From Clostridium hydrogeniformans DSM 21757 (GTDB taxonomy: Bacteria > Bacillota > Clostridia > Clostridiales > Clostridiaceae), in NCBI RefSeq assembly GCF_000686705.1, contig NZ_JMLJ01000022.1, positions 1 to 38,274 of the forward strand: a DNA stretch of 38,274 bases, written 5' to 3'. Below are positions 26,046 to 35,418 of this stretch, one piece after another. The stretch's first letter is position 1, and every line of letters begins with the position of its first letter. Below the pieces are notes generated by a model that did not search any database, had not been told where the DNA came from, and saw nothing but the letters and a program-made list of their open reading frames with translations. The translations under genes were made by a program, and so were the position numbers.

Positions 26046-26183
26046 TGTTTATATTTTTTTTAAAAGGTTTTTTTAAAAATCAATCTGTTTTTTTGTCATC
26101 ATTATTAACTAGTAAATCTTATTATTCTACAAACCCAGTAGTAAGTTTCCCTTATACTGGATAATTTAATTTTATAATTAAAA

Positions 26184-26222
26184 TAAGATTAAACATACTA
26201 AATATCAGTCTGTTTAATCTTA
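26184..26222 (-). terminator. Probable terminator of the ricT/HMA-like operon
   Basis: TAAGATTAAACA (26184-26195) and TGTTTAATCTTA (26211-26222) are perfect 12-bp arms around 15 nt, followed on the minus strand by TTTTAATT. It lies about 130 bp after the HMA-like gene. The rest of the 25994-26353 gap shows no gene. Confidence 0.55.
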
Positions 26223-26353
26223 TATATACTTAAAATAAATAATTCTAAATTCCATCTATTTTGGGTAACTTACAAATATAACACACTTATAAGACACATA
26301 ATATATTTATTTTTTCTCTTAAAAACCTATGAAGTTTCCAGAGTTAAAATATA

Positions 26354-26557
26354 TTATATAACTGTATATCCTAGGTTTTCTATTGATTCTATTATATCAT
26401 CTATGGTAACAAAATAAGTATCAAATATTATTTGGGCTTCACCTTTAACTTTGCTTATTTCACAAGCTATTACCCCTTCGTTACTTGAAATTGCTTTCCT
26501 TACTTTATTTATATCCTCCATAGTATTCATGCTACATATTTTTAGTACGGACTTCAT
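26354..26557 (-). CDS. Small HMA-like protein without the CxxC metal site
   Basis: The 67 residues fit the beta-alpha-beta-beta-alpha-beta fold of heavy-metal-associated domains (VLKICSMNTMEDINKVRKAI, then GVIACEISKVKGEAQIIFD, then TIDDIIESIENLGYTVI). The usual MxCxxC is reduced to CSMN, so copper chaperone activity is unlikely. Its start lies 13 bp after ricT, so it belongs to that operon. Its role is unknown. Confidence 0.75.
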   Translation of the reverse strand: MKSVLKICSMNTMEDINKVRKAISSNEGVIACEISKVKGEAQIIFDTYFVTIDDIIESIENLGYTVI

Positions 26558-26569
26558 GGTATATCCCCC

Positions 26570-27475
26570 TTAATTCCCCTTAAATAAATCCTTTATAAGT
26601 TCCTTATCCTCTGAATCATTTACAACTATTTTAATATCTTCCTCATTAACAGATCCTTCATAACTTCCTGATACTAAGGTTATATCATCAATTTTGTATT
26701 CTTCAATATATTCTTCATCATTTCTTCTAAGTTTTACCTTAAGCTTTTCTTTTATTATACTATTTGAAACCACTTCACCTTTACCATATTCTGTTTCAAC
26801 TATAGATCCAACCTTTGGCATTATCTTTCTTATTTCTTCATATATATCTTGCTCATAATTTAAACAACACATAAGTCTTCCACATATACCTGATATCTTA
26901 GTTGGATTTAGGGAAAGATTTTGTTCCTTAGCCATTTTTATTGAAACTGATGCAAAATCTCCAAGGAAAGAAGAACAACATAACGGCCTTCCGCATGGAC
27001 CAAGTCCCCCTATCATCTTTGCTTCGTCTCTTACTCCTATTTGTCTAAGTTCTATTCTAGTTTTAAATATTGTAGCAAGGTCCTTCACAAGGTCTCTAAA
27101 ATCAACTCTTCCTTCTGCTGTGAAATAAAATATTACTTTATTATTATCAAAGGTATATTCCACATCTATAAGTTTCATACCAAGTTCATGCTCTGATATC
27201 TTCTTTAAGCATATTTGAAAAGCATCTTCTTCTTTTTCTTTATTATTTTTATGTTTTTCAATATCCTCTTCTGTTGATACCCTTAATACATTTTTAAGGG
27301 GTGCAACTATATCTTCCTCTGAAACCTCTTTAGGCCCAATTACACACTCTCCAAACTCTATACCTCTTGCTGTTTCAACAATTACATAATTGTCTTTTTT
27401 AGCTTCAGTATCTGCTGGATCAAAATAATATATTTTTCCCGCTTTTTTAAAGCGTACTCCTACAACTTTTATCAT
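26570..27475 (-). CDS. ricT: RicT (YaaT), PSP1-domain regulator of RNase Y
   Basis: In B. subtilis, RicT with RicA and RicF forms an Fe-S complex that directs RNase Y and affects sporulation, competence and biofilm. The 301-residue protein carries the PSP1 domain and the Cys-rich signatures GGLGPCGRPLCCSSFLGDF and ISGICGRLMCCLNYEQD. It follows holB by 6 bp, as in the B. subtilis holB-yaaT pair. GGAGG lies 12 bases before the ATG. Partners RicA and RicF are not in this window. Confidence 0.92.
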   Translation of the reverse strand: MIKVVGVRFKKAGKIYYFDPADTEAKKDNYVIVETARGIEFGECVIGPKEVSEEDIVAPLKNVLRVSTEEDIEKHKNNKEKEEDAFQICLKKISEHELGMKLIDVEYTFDNNKVIFYFTAEGRVDFRDLVKDLATIFKTRIELRQIGVRDEAKMIGGLGPCGRPLCCSSFLGDFASVSIKMAKEQNLSLNPTKISGICGRLMCCLNYEQDIYEEIRKIMPKVGSIVETEYGKGEVVSNSIIKEKLKVKLRRNDEEYIEEYKIDDITLVSGSYEGSVNEEDIKIVVNDSEDKELIKDLFKGN

Positions 27476-27481
27476 ATTATA

Positions 27482-28414
27482 TTAAACCTCCAATAAGTTA
27501 AGTAAAAGAACATCGAAGGTAGTTACTGCATTGACATTCTTTTTTAAAGTATTCCTAGTATCATTTATGTTTTTTATTATATTGTTTAGTTTTTTGAAGG
27601 AAAGTTTATTTGAAAGTAGTTTTATGTCTTGAAGTTTGTCTTTATTCAATATAAACTCCTCACTCTCCATATCTTTATATATTAGAATGTCCCGTGAAAA
27701 AAATAATATATTATCTAATACCTCATCATAATAATCCTTATAACTACTTGTTATATATTTTACATAATTAACAACTATATTAATATCCTTTGAGGTTATA
27801 TCATTAAAAAGTTTAACAACAAAATTTCTTATGTCGTTAAATATATTATCATTTAAAAACCTATCTATCCTGCCAGGTATTCCATTACTAAAAGCTAATA
27901 GAACATCCTTCTCATCATTTGTAATATTTTTATGATTAAGTTCTATATATTCTAATAACTCATTCCTATTTAATCTATTTAATTTATGTACTTGGCATCT
28001 AGATCTTATGGTTTCTAATATGCTTTGTAGATTTTCACATAAAATAATTATGTGTACCCCACTTGGAGGCTCTTCTATAGTTTTCAAAAAAGCATTTTGA
28101 CCTTGGGTTGTAATTTTATCCCCTTCATATATTATAATTACTTTTTTGTCTCCCTCATAGGGTTTTTTATTTATTTCTTCTATAAGTTTTCTTATATAAT
28201 CAACACCTATGCTTTTTTTACTAGGTGTAAAGCTCATTATATCAGCATAATCTCTGTCTAATTGTTTCCCTAATATTCTTATTGCAAGTTCTCTTGCAAC
28301 TACACTTTTTCCTATGCCATCCTCTCCTACTATAAGATGGGCATGAGAGAGTGCATTTTGTTCAACTGCTTTTCTTAAACTTTCTCGTATTGCATAATGT
28401 CCTATTACCTTCAT
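27482..28414 (-). CDS. holB: DNA polymerase III delta-prime subunit
   Basis: Clamp-loader subunit. The 310-residue protein has the AAA+ P-loop variant GEDGIGKS, SRC-like motif TIRSRCQVHKL, and the family segment GQNAFLKTIEEPPSGVHIIILCEN. The four-Cys zinc module seen in many delta-prime proteins is missing. I use ATG 28414, since a GTG at 28423 lies too near GGGAGAGAG. It sits between darA and ricT; the yaaR gene found there in B. subtilis is absent. Confidence 0.92.
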   Translation of the reverse strand: MKVIGHYAIRESLRKAVEQNALSHAHLIVGEDGIGKSVVARELAIRILGKQLDRDYADIMSFTPSKKSIGVDYIRKLIEEINKKPYEGDKKVIIIYEGDKITTQGQNAFLKTIEEPPSGVHIIILCENLQSILETIRSRCQVHKLNRLNRNELLEYIELNHKNITNDEKDVLLAFSNGIPGRIDRFLNDNIFNDIRNFVVKLFNDITSKDINIVVNYVKYITSSYKDYYDEVLDNILFFSRDILIYKDMESEEFILNKDKLQDIKLLSNKLSFKKLNNIIKNINDTRNTLKKNVNAVTTFDVLLLNLLEV

Positions 28415-28436
28415 AAATAACACTCTCTCCCTTTAA

Positions 28437-28763
28437 TTAAAACTTAACAAATTTATCTACATCAACTACAAATATAGTGGCTCCCCCCACCTCAACCTCA
28501 ACTGGAAATGGAACATATACTCCCGCTCCCCCTGTTGGAAGTGGTGTAGATACTACTTGTTCTCTTAACTTACATGTATCTTCTATGATACTTATTACAT
28601 CTTCAACCTTTTCTTCCTCAACTCCTATCATGAGAGTTGTATTACCAGACTTTAAAAATCCTCCAGTGGTAGCCAGCTTAGTCACTCTATAGCTAGCCTC
28701 TGTTAAAACATCTATTAAGTCTGCTGAGTCATCATCTTGAACTATTGCAATTATTAGTTTCAT
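28437..28763 (-). CDS. darA: Cyclic-di-AMP receptor DarA (PstA, YaaQ), PII-like
   Basis: Trimeric PII-like protein that binds c-di-AMP. The 108 residues begin MKLIIAIVQDDDSADLIDVL and include TTGGFLKSGNTTLMIG, the c-di-AMP-binding loop region, then PTGGAGVYVPFPVEVEVGGA. AGGAGG precedes the ATG at 28763; the frame runs ten codons further without a site. Its ligand would be made by DisA (12780-13844). Confidence 0.95.
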   Translation of the reverse strand: MKLIIAIVQDDDSADLIDVLTEASYRVTKLATTGGFLKSGNTTLMIGVEEEKVEDVISIIEDTCKLREQVVSTPLPTGGAGVYVPFPVEVEVGGATIFVVDVDKFVKF

Positions 28764-28939
28764 AGGGAAACACCTCCTATCTTTTATATACATTTTATCA
28801 TATTATGAGGCTAAATACATTTTAATTATCTGAAAATTCCTTAATATATATTGACTTAATTATTAAATATATGCTGATCTATTTAATAAAAAATTATATA
28901 TAAGTCTTATATTAACCTAATAAATACTCAATTAAATAC

Positions 28940-29566
28940 TTATAGTAACCCTTCTACTATTCTTACTGCCTCTTCAAAAACTTCCTCTAAGGTTTTGGAA
29001 GCATCTATTTCTACAATCCTATCTTCATATCTATGAAGAACTTCTTTATATCCCTCTCTTACCTTTCTATGGAAATCTAATCCTTCAAGGTCTAATCTAT
29101 TAACTTCCCTTTGTTTATTTGCATTTATTCTTCTAAGTCCTTCCTCTGGATCTATATCAAAGTATAAAGTCTTATTTGGCATATTTTCATCTATAGCAAA
29201 AATATTTATATTATATATGTCATCTATACCTATCCCTCGTGCATATCCCTGATAGGCCAAAGAAGAGTCTATAAATCTATCACATAAAACTATACATCCT
29301 TCATTTATTGCAGGAACAACCTTCTCAGTAAGGTGCTGTCTTCTAGCTGCTGCATATAAAAGAGCCTCTGTTCTTGGATCCATATTGGTATTTTTATTAT
29401 CTAATATAATACCTCTTATTTTTTCTGAAATTTCTATTCCCCCCGGCTCTCTTGTAGTAACACAATTTACACCCTTATTTCTTAAATACTCACTTACCAT
29501 ATGTAAAACAGTTGTTTTTCCAGCGCCTTCTGGTCCCTCAAAAGTTATAAATAATCCCTTTTTCAA
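28940..29566 (-). CDS. tmk: Thymidylate kinase
   Basis: Phosphorylates dTMP to dTDP for DNA synthesis. The 208-residue protein has the P-loop [11 protein letters not shown] (9-19), the DR(F/Y) motif [17 protein letters not shown], and the TREPGG segment. The start codon is TTG, with AGGAG nine bases upstream. The gene order decarboxylase-tmk-darA-holB matches B. subtilis yaaO-tmk-yaaQ-yaaR-holB. Confidence 0.96.
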   Translation of the reverse strand: MKKGLFITFEGPEGAGKTTVLHMVSEYLRNKGVNCVTTREPGGIEISEKIRGIILDNKNTNMDPRTEALLYAAARRQHLTEKVVPAINEGCIVLCDRFIDSSLAYQGYARGIGIDDIYNINIFAIDENMPNKTLYFDIDPEEGLRRINANKQREVNRLDLEGLDFHRKVREGYKEVLHRYEDRIVEIDASKTLEEVFEEAVRIVEGLL

Positions 29567-29619
29567 CTATGTTCTCTCCTAACTTCAATTAAAATGTATA
29601 TATCTATATTAACATATTG

Positions 29620-31029
29620 TTATTTAACTACCCATACTTTATAATTTTCCATCCCTAAAATAGTTACATTATCCTCAATAAGTTCACTTAATTTCTCTAT
29701 TATTCTTTTATTAAACCTTTCCCCCATAATTATCAATGGAATCCCTGGTGGGTAAGGTACAATATTTTTTCCACAGATTTTCCCTTCTGCTTCCTTATAA
29801 TCCACAGAAGTTTTCCCCATAGTTAATATTTCTTCTGGTTTTATTATTAAATCTGGTATGCTAACCACTTCTATTTTATTATTTTCACTTTTAATATCTT
29901 CTATATTACATCTTTCAAGAACCCTGTATATTTCTTCAAATTCCTCTTTTGTATTAAAAGGTGATGGAATTAAGACTACGTTGCTCTCATCACTCATCTC
30001 AACCTGCACCTTATTTTTTCTTAAATATTTTAATAGATTATGTCCACTAAATTCCTTTTCTACATTTATTATAATTCTACATGGATCAATTATTATAGAC
30101 TTATCCTTTAAATTTTTACTACTTAGAGTTTTAAATAAATCTAATTTGTCTATTTTTCCCCTAATATAATCACATTCCTCCTTAAGTTTTTCATATTCTT
30201 CCTTACCATCCTCTTCTAAATATGCCCTAGAGAAATCTAAAGACATCATAAATGGGTAAGAAGGGCTAGTACTAGAAAAAGCTGAAAAATAGAAGTCTGT
30301 ATCCTCCGCTGATATATTATTATTTATATGAAGAAATGCTGTTTGGGTTAAACTTGGTAATGTCTTATGAGCACTCATAACCACCATATCAGCACCTAGA
30401 TTCAATGGGTTCTCTGGGATTAATTTGCTTACCCCGAAATGTGCTCCATGGGCACAATCTATTAAAACCTTTATATTTCTCTCTTTACACATATCTACTA
30501 TTTCTTTTAAGTTAATAGATGTTCCGTAGTAGCTTGGATAAGTAAGAACTATCCCCCTTACATCCCTATTATTTTCTAACTCATAACAAAAATGCTCCTT
30601 ATCTAAAGTTAAAGGAGCATTAAATTCCTCATTGATTTTAAAATTTATATATACTGGATTAAGTTTTCTAAGTATTATCCCATTAAATATAGACTTATGA
30701 CAATTTCTTTCTACTAAGATTTTATCCCCTTCTTTAAAAGCCGAAAAAATCATTATAAGATTTCCTGAGGTACTTCCATTAACTAAAAAATACGATTTTT
30801 TACTTCCATAAAAATCTTTAAGTAATTCTAAGGATTCCTTTATAGCACCTTCTGGATTATGAAGATTATCAAGTCCTTCAACTTCTGTTAAATCTCCTCT
30901 TAATAATAAATCATATAAGTTCTTGTATTTTAAAAATCCCCTTCCCATTTTATGTCCTGGCATTGAAAAGGGAGAGTTATTTTCGCCTAAGTATCTTTCC
31001 ACAGCATTAATTATAGGTGTATTCAACAT
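29620..31029 (-). CDS. Orn/Lys/Arg decarboxylase family protein (YaaO-like)
   Basis: PLP-dependent group III decarboxylase of 469 residues. The N-terminal PMPGHK-like SMPGHKMGRG, the substrate/PLP region VNGSTSGNLIM, the DCAHGAHFG loop and the PLP lysine K222 in MSAHKTLPSLTQTAF are clear. A C-terminal domain with YPPGIPLI is present. It lies 11 bp after csfB. The likely reaction is arginine or lysine decarboxylation for polyamine synthesis, but substrate choice is not readable from these motifs. Confidence 0.9.
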   Translation of the reverse strand: MLNTPIINAVERYLGENNSPFSMPGHKMGRGFLKYKNLYDLLLRGDLTEVEGLDNLHNPEGAIKESLELLKDFYGSKKSYFLVNGSTSGNLIMIFSAFKEGDKILVERNCHKSIFNGIILRKLNPVYINFKINEEFNAPLTLDKEHFCYELENNRDVRGIVLTYPSYYGTSINLKEIVDMCKERNIKVLIDCAHGAHFGVSKLIPENPLNLGADMVVMSAHKTLPSLTQTAFLHINNNISAEDTDFYFSAFSSTSPSYPFMMSLDFSRAYLEEDGKEEYEKLKEECDYIRGKIDKLDLFKTLSSKNLKDKSIIIDPCRIIINVEKEFSGHNLLKYLRKNKVQVEMSDESNVVLIPSPFNTKEEFEEIYRVLERCNIEDIKSENNKIEVVSIPDLIIKPEEILTMGKTSVDYKEAEGKICGKNIVPYPPGIPLIIMGERFNKRIIEKLSELIEDNVTILGMENYKVWVVK

Positions 31030-31040
31030 ATCTCCTCCAA

Positions 31041-31253
31041 TTATTTGGATATTTCCTTAATGGAAGTCTCTTTATTTAAATATCTTATTGCTATATGCTT
31101 CTTTATTCTATCCTTATAATAATTATAGAAATCTGTATTGTAATATTTTAAGTTAACTATTTTAATTTCACATTTACTACATATACATCTACCGTTTACT
31201 ATTATACCATCAGTTAGAGGTTTCCTACATAAAATACATAAATTTTTGCCCAT
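31041..31253 (-). CDS. csfB: Anti-sigma factor Gin (CsfB)
   Basis: Small zinc protein that in Bacillus inhibits sigma-G until the right sporulation stage. The 70 residues contain CILC (6-9) and CICSKC (23-28), the paired Cys of the Gin zinc finger, followed by a helical tail with DFYNYYKDRIKKHIA. AAGGAGG precedes the ATG at 31253. It opens the csfB-decarboxylase-tmk cluster, the position of csfB in B. subtilis. Confidence 0.85.
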   Translation of the reverse strand: MGKNLCILCRKPLTDGIIVNGRCICSKCEIKIVNLKYYNTDFYNYYKDRIKKHIAIRYLNKETSIKEISK

Positions 31254-31296
31254 AAAAATCCTCCTTATAAGCAAATGATTCTTGGCTTAGTATGGA

Positions 31297-31374
31297 CTTA
31301 AGATTCTATCCACCTAAATCCTAAAAGAATCTATCCAGGAGTATAGCTACCACATGATTAATAGCTATTGGATA
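31297..31374. other. Structured intergenic element between csfB and the M20 gene
   Basis: Several pairings lie within 80 bases. AGATTCT (31301-31307) pairs with AGAATCT (31326-31332). TATCCA/TGGATA (31332-31337, 31369-31374) encloses ATAGCTA/TAGCTAT (31343-31349, 31362-31368). GATTCTATCCACC is also nearly repeated as GAATCTATCCAGG. The 11-mer CTTAAGATTCT (31297-31307) recurs at 12737-12747. Function is unknown; a regulatory leader, small RNA or element relic are options. Confidence 0.4.
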
Positions 31375-31521
31375 AAACTCTAACCTAAATTATTACCTTG
31401 TACATTATAGTTTATTCACTTACTTTGAAAATCTTGAAAAAATAAATCTACAGTTTTAAACATAAATATATTTTATTTTATAGGATATACTAGCTTTATG
31501 AGACAGTAAGGAGGGTTAAAT

Positions 31522-32676
31522 ATGAAACAAGAAATCATAACTTATTTATCTACCTGCAAAGATGATTTAATTAATACAGCAAAATATCTATATTTAAATC
31601 CAGAAGAAAGCTATAAAGAACATAAATCTTCAAAATATATAATAAATCTACTAAAAAATTATGGATTTCAAGTTGAAGAAAACTTTTTAAACATAGATAC
31701 TGCTTTTAGAGCTACCTTAGGTAATGGTCACCCTAAAATATGTTACATATGCGAATATGATGCCATTCCTGGTGAAGGTCATATAACTGGTCATAACCTT
31801 CTTACGACTATGTCTTTAGGTGGTGCCTTAGGTCTATCTAAGGTAATTGATAAACTTCAAGGATCAATTACAGTTCTTGGATGTCCAGGAGAGTATCTAG
31901 GTGGTGCTAAAATTACCATGTGCAAGCAGGATGTATTTAAGGACATAGATATTGTTTTAATGGCTCATCCAGATATAAGGACTAATGAAAGTGGAACCTC
32001 AAGTGCTATTTTACCTATAAGTGTAAAATACTTAAAAGAGTCTGATGGCTTATCATATTTAAATACCTATGATTATACTCCATTAGATGCTACTCTCTTA
32101 ACATTTAATATGGTTAAATCTATTGAAAAAGGATTTTCAAAAGACTCCATAATAAGTGGTGTATTGTCTAGTGGTGGATATACCCCATTACTTATTCCAA
32201 AGGAATGTGAAAGTAAATTTTACATTAGAGGTAAAAACATGTCTATTGCCGAGGAAATAAATCAAAAACTTAAGATTATAGTTGAAAGTATTGGAAAACT
32301 AATGAGCATGGATCATAAAATTACATTTTATGAACTTCCCTATGAAGAACTTATAACTAGTTCAACTTTATCTAGAATCTTTTCCCATAACCTAAAGGAA
32401 AATGGGATTATTCATATAGATCCTCCTATAAATACTAATGCTGGTCTTAGCCTAGGTAGCGTAAGTCATTTAATACCATGTATTCATCCTTATATATCTA
32501 TAGTAGAAGATTCTAGGATAAAATATGCCACTAAGGACTTTGCTGATGCTACCATAACCCCATATGCTTTAGACATAGCAATAAAAGTTGGTGAAACCCT
32601 AGCAACTACAGCTCTTGATCTTATAGAAAAACAAGATTTAATAACTGAATCAAAAAAAGAATTAATGAAAAAGTAG
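31522..32676 (+). CDS. M20-family amidohydrolase/peptidase, AbgB-like
   Basis: The 384-residue protein resembles M20D aminoacylases. It shows CEYDAIPGEGHITGHNLL where the family has EYDALPGxGHACGHN, then CPGEYLGGAKITM with the catalytic Glu, AHPD, and NTNAGLSLGSVSHLIPCIHPY. The Cys that normally binds the metal pair is Thr89 here, so metal use may differ. AGGAGGG precedes the ATG. It is a single-gene unit ending in a shared terminator. The substrate is unknown. Confidence 0.85.
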   Translation: MKQEIITYLSTCKDDLINTAKYLYLNPEESYKEHKSSKYIINLLKNYGFQVEENFLNIDTAFRATLGNGHPKICYICEYDAIPGEGHITGHNLLTTMSLGGALGLSKVIDKLQGSITVLGCPGEYLGGAKITMCKQDVFKDIDIVLMAHPDIRTNESGTSSAILPISVKYLKESDGLSYLNTYDYTPLDATLLTFNMVKSIEKGFSKDSIISGVLSSGGYTPLLIPKECESKFYIRGKNMSIAEEINQKLKIIVESIGKLMSMDHKITFYELPYEELITSSTLSRIFSHNLKENGIIHIDPPINTNAGLSLGSVSHLIPCIHPYISIVEDSRIKYATKDFADATITPYALDIAIKVGETLATTALDLIEKQDLITESKKELMKK

Positions 32677-32705
32677 TCTCTATATTACTTAGAGGCTACT
32701 TTTTT
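32668..32705. terminator. Bidirectional intrinsic terminator
   Basis: AAAAAGTAG-T-CTCTA pairs with TAGAG-G-CTACTTTTT; it lies between two convergent genes and overlaps the M20 stop codon. Confidence 0.85.
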
Positions 32706-33191
32706 ATTAACTATATTAGTTAGCTTTACTATTAAATTAGAACTTGGTTGAAAATAAAATTTTCTATATGAATTCCCATCTTTATATATACAACAATACT
32801 CATTAAATCTAGTTAATGAACAAATATAATATCTTGATGAGGATATATTTAACTTCTTTTTCAATTCTTTTGCTTTTCCTACAAAAACTATATCTTTTAG
32901 TTTTATATTTTCTTCAATAGCTTGATGTCTATCTTTTAACTTATGAATTATAAGTTGATCCGCTATTATTGAATACTTATATCTAACCTTACACCTTAAA
33001 AATTCAAAAGCCATAAACAATACTGTTATTAAGATAATTAAAGGATCAGTTATGAAACCTATTTTAAAGTTAAAAACCTTAATATTCTCTATTAAATTAG
33101 AAAACATAATCATAAGACACATCAAAACTAATACACCAATAATTCTAGGTGTTTTTCTTATTTCTACTATTTCCTTGTACATAGTATTCAT
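32685..33191 (-). CDS. Small membrane protein of unknown function
   Basis: The 168 residues hold two hydrophobic segments (IIGVLVLMCLMIMFSNLI near 17-34 and DPLIILITVLFMAFEFL near 49-65). A basic cytosolic-looking domain follows (about 66-168) that resembles a bacterial PH-like fold: YSIIADQLIIHKL... KLKDIVFVGK... YICSLTRFNEYCCIYKDGNSYRKFYFQPS. That fold is a guess from pattern. GGGGGAAG precedes the ATG. The 298-bp gap to its right contains no gene that I can see. Confidence 0.7.
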   Translation of the reverse strand: MNTMYKEIVEIRKTPRIIGVLVLMCLMIMFSNLIENIKVFNFKIGFITDPLIILITVLFMAFEFLRCKVRYKYSIIADQLIIHKLKDRHQAIEENIKLKDIVFVGKAKELKKKLNISSSRYYICSLTRFNEYCCIYKDGNSYRKFYFQPSSNLIVKLTNIVNKKVASK

Positions 33192-33489
33192 AACCTAACT
33201 TCCCCCTACAGCTAAATATTCTTCTTACCATAGAGATTATACTAGGCTTTTAATTATTTATCTAATCTGAATCTTGTCCTTTAACCTCTAAATTTATTAA
33301 TATCAATTATCTATCTTTAATTATCTTATGTTAAATCTCTTTTTCTCTAAGAATCTCCCTATTTCATTTATTTATAATACTATATTTACCATTTTTTATT
33401 CATGCTACTATTCATTAGAATAATTAATATTTCTCAATATATTTTCATATATTTATATAAGACTATTAATTTTTGAAAGGAGATAGTTT

Positions 33490-34404
33490 ATGATACCTAA
33501 AAGAATTAAGCTAGGTGATACTATTGGAATTCTAGCTCCTGCTAGTGCTGAAGATAGTATTAAAATTGATGAAAAACTTAATTCACTAGAAAAATTAGGA
33601 TTTAAAATAAAGAAAGCTTCTCATATTTATGATAAGTATGGTTATTTAGCTGGAAGAGATGAAGATAGAGCTTCTGACTTTATGGATATGTTCTTAGATA
33701 AAGATGTGAATATGATAATGTGTCTTAGGGGAGGCTATGGCAGTATGCGCATGCTTCCTTTAATTGACTTTAATAAACTTAAATCATGTAATAAAATATT
33801 TATTGGTTATAGCGATATAACCCCTATTTTAAATACATTGTATTCTAAGCTTGGTTTAGTTTCATTTCATGGTCCCATGGCAACCACTGATCTTACAGAT
33901 ACCTTTACCCTAGAAAGCCTTTTTAATACCTTAATACATGGAGTAGGATCCTATGACATATGTAATCCTAGTCATATTCCTTTATACTCCTATGGTAGTT
34001 CTAACACTGAAGGAATACTAGTAGGTGGAAATCTTTCTTTAATATGCAGTACTCTAGGAACCCCTTATGAAATTGATACAACTAATAAAATTTTATTTAT
34101 GGAAGAAGTGAGTGAAGATATATATATTATAGATAGAATGTTATGTCAGCTGAAACTTAGTGGAAAGTTAAATAAGTGTCGTGGTTTTATATTAGGTCAA
34201 TTTAAGGACTGTATTCCTTCTAAAGAAGCTTCCTTCCAATTAGATGAAATATTCTACCATCATATTTTTTCATTAAATAAACCTGTTCTATGGAACTTTA
34301 TGAGTGGTCACGATAACCCTAAACTTACCCTTCCTATTGGAGCCAAGGTACGTCTAGACATCACCGGTAAAAAAATTTCTGTTCTTCATGGAGTGGTAAA
34401 GTAA
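33490..34404 (+). CDS. LD-carboxypeptidase family protein (MccF/LdcA-like, S66)
   Basis: The 304-residue S66 serine peptidase begins IKLGDTIGILAPAS. The nucleophile Ser108 is in FIGYSDITPIL after CLRGGYGSMRMLP. The Glu lies in FMEEVSEDIYIIDRML and the His in SGHDNPKLTLPIG. Family members either trim tetrapeptides of recycled peptidoglycan or cleave microcin C-type compounds (self-immunity). Neither is decided here. GAAAGGAG precedes the ATG. Confidence 0.92.
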   Translation: MIPKRIKLGDTIGILAPASAEDSIKIDEKLNSLEKLGFKIKKASHIYDKYGYLAGRDEDRASDFMDMFLDKDVNMIMCLRGGYGSMRMLPLIDFNKLKSCNKIFIGYSDITPILNTLYSKLGLVSFHGPMATTDLTDTFTLESLFNTLIHGVGSYDICNPSHIPLYSYGSSNTEGILVGGNLSLICSTLGTPYEIDTTNKILFMEEVSEDIYIIDRMLCQLKLSGKLNKCRGFILGQFKDCIPSKEASFQLDEIFYHHIFSLNKPVLWNFMSGHDNPKLTLPIGAKVRLDITGKKISVLHGVVK

Positions 34405-34436
34405 AAAAGGGCATAAGTTTTACTTATGTCCTTTTT
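34404..34436. terminator. Bidirectional intrinsic terminator
   Basis: AAAAAGG-G-CATAAGT pairs with ACTTATG-T-CCTTTTT (one G-T pair) around a TTT loop between two convergent genes; it overlaps the end of the epimerase coding region. Confidence 0.8.
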
Positions 34437-35343
34437 CTATATAATAATTTATAGTCTCTTTTATTCCATTTTCTAATGAATATTGTGGTTTCCATCCACA
34501 TGCTTCATTTATTTTTTTATAAGTCATATAACTATGCCTTATATCCCCAGCTCTTTCCTCTCCATATACAGGCTTCATATCTTTATTTAATATGTTACAT
34601 ACCATATTAAATAAATCATCTATGGATATCTTTGTATTTGTAGCAACATTATATATCTCATTATCTAATTCTGTTAAAGCTTTTATATTAGCCTCCACCA
34701 CATCTTTAACAAAGACAAAGTCTCTTGTTTGCTCTCCATTTCCAAATATAGTAGGTACCTCATTTTCAAGGATTTTCTCACAAAATATAGCTACAACGCC
34801 GCCCTCTCCTGTAGAATCCTGTCTCGGTCCATATACATTTGCATATCTCATAACCGTATAATTTATATTGTATAGTTCTTTATATACCTTTAAATAATGC
34901 TCTAAGGTATGTTTTGTCACTCCATATCCACTCATCATATCTAAGGGATGATTCTCATCTATTGGAAGGTAAATAGGTTCTCCAAATATAGCAGCTGATG
35001 CTGGATATATAACCTTTTTTACTCCATATAATCTACAACATTCTAATAAATTAAGTGATCCTATTATATTTATATCCGCATCCTCTATAGGGTTATCCAC
35101 TGACTTAGGAACACTTATTTGGGCCGCATGATGACAAACAACCTCTGGTCTTTCACTTTCAAATATCTTATTTAACTCTTTATCTCTTATATCTAAATTA
35201 TAAAACTTTACTTTTGAATTTAAATTTCCCCTCTTTCCGTGAGAAAGATTATCTACCACTACTACATCATGACCATTTTCTATAAATCCATCTACTATAT
35301 TAGAACCTATAAATCCTGCTCCCCCTGTTACTAAAATCTTCAT
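34420..35343 (-). CDS. NAD-dependent epimerase/dehydratase (UDP-glucose 4-epimerase-like)
   Basis: Extended short-chain dehydrogenase of 307 residues. The NAD-binding motif GGAGFIGSN is at 7-15, the DNLSHG segment follows strand 2, PASAAIFGEP carries the catalytic Ser/Thr position, and Y140xxxK144 (YGVTK) is the active pair. The C-terminal half (GNGEQTRDFVFVKDVVEA) fits nucleotide-sugar epimerases. UDP-glucose or UDP-GlcNAc epimerisation is likely; the exact sugar is not shown. It lies 75 bp after the LysR gene on the same strand. Confidence 0.88.
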   Translation of the reverse strand: MKILVTGGAGFIGSNIVDGFIENGHDVVVVDNLSHGKRGNLNSKVKFYNLDIRDKELNKIFESERPEVVCHHAAQISVPKSVDNPIEDADINIIGSLNLLECCRLYGVKKVIYPASAAIFGEPIYLPIDENHPLDMMSGYGVTKHTLEHYLKVYKELYNINYTVMRYANVYGPRQDSTGEGGVVAIFCEKILENEVPTIFGNGEQTRDFVFVKDVVEANIKALTELDNEIYNVATNTKISIDDLFNMVCNILNKDMKPVYGEERAGDIRHSYMTYKKINEACGWKPQYSLENGIKETINYYIEKGHK

Positions 35344-35418
35344 ACTTTCACTCCATTCTAATATCTATGATACTTAAAACATAAGATAATTATAAACTAA
35401 ATATATTTATTTTTACAA

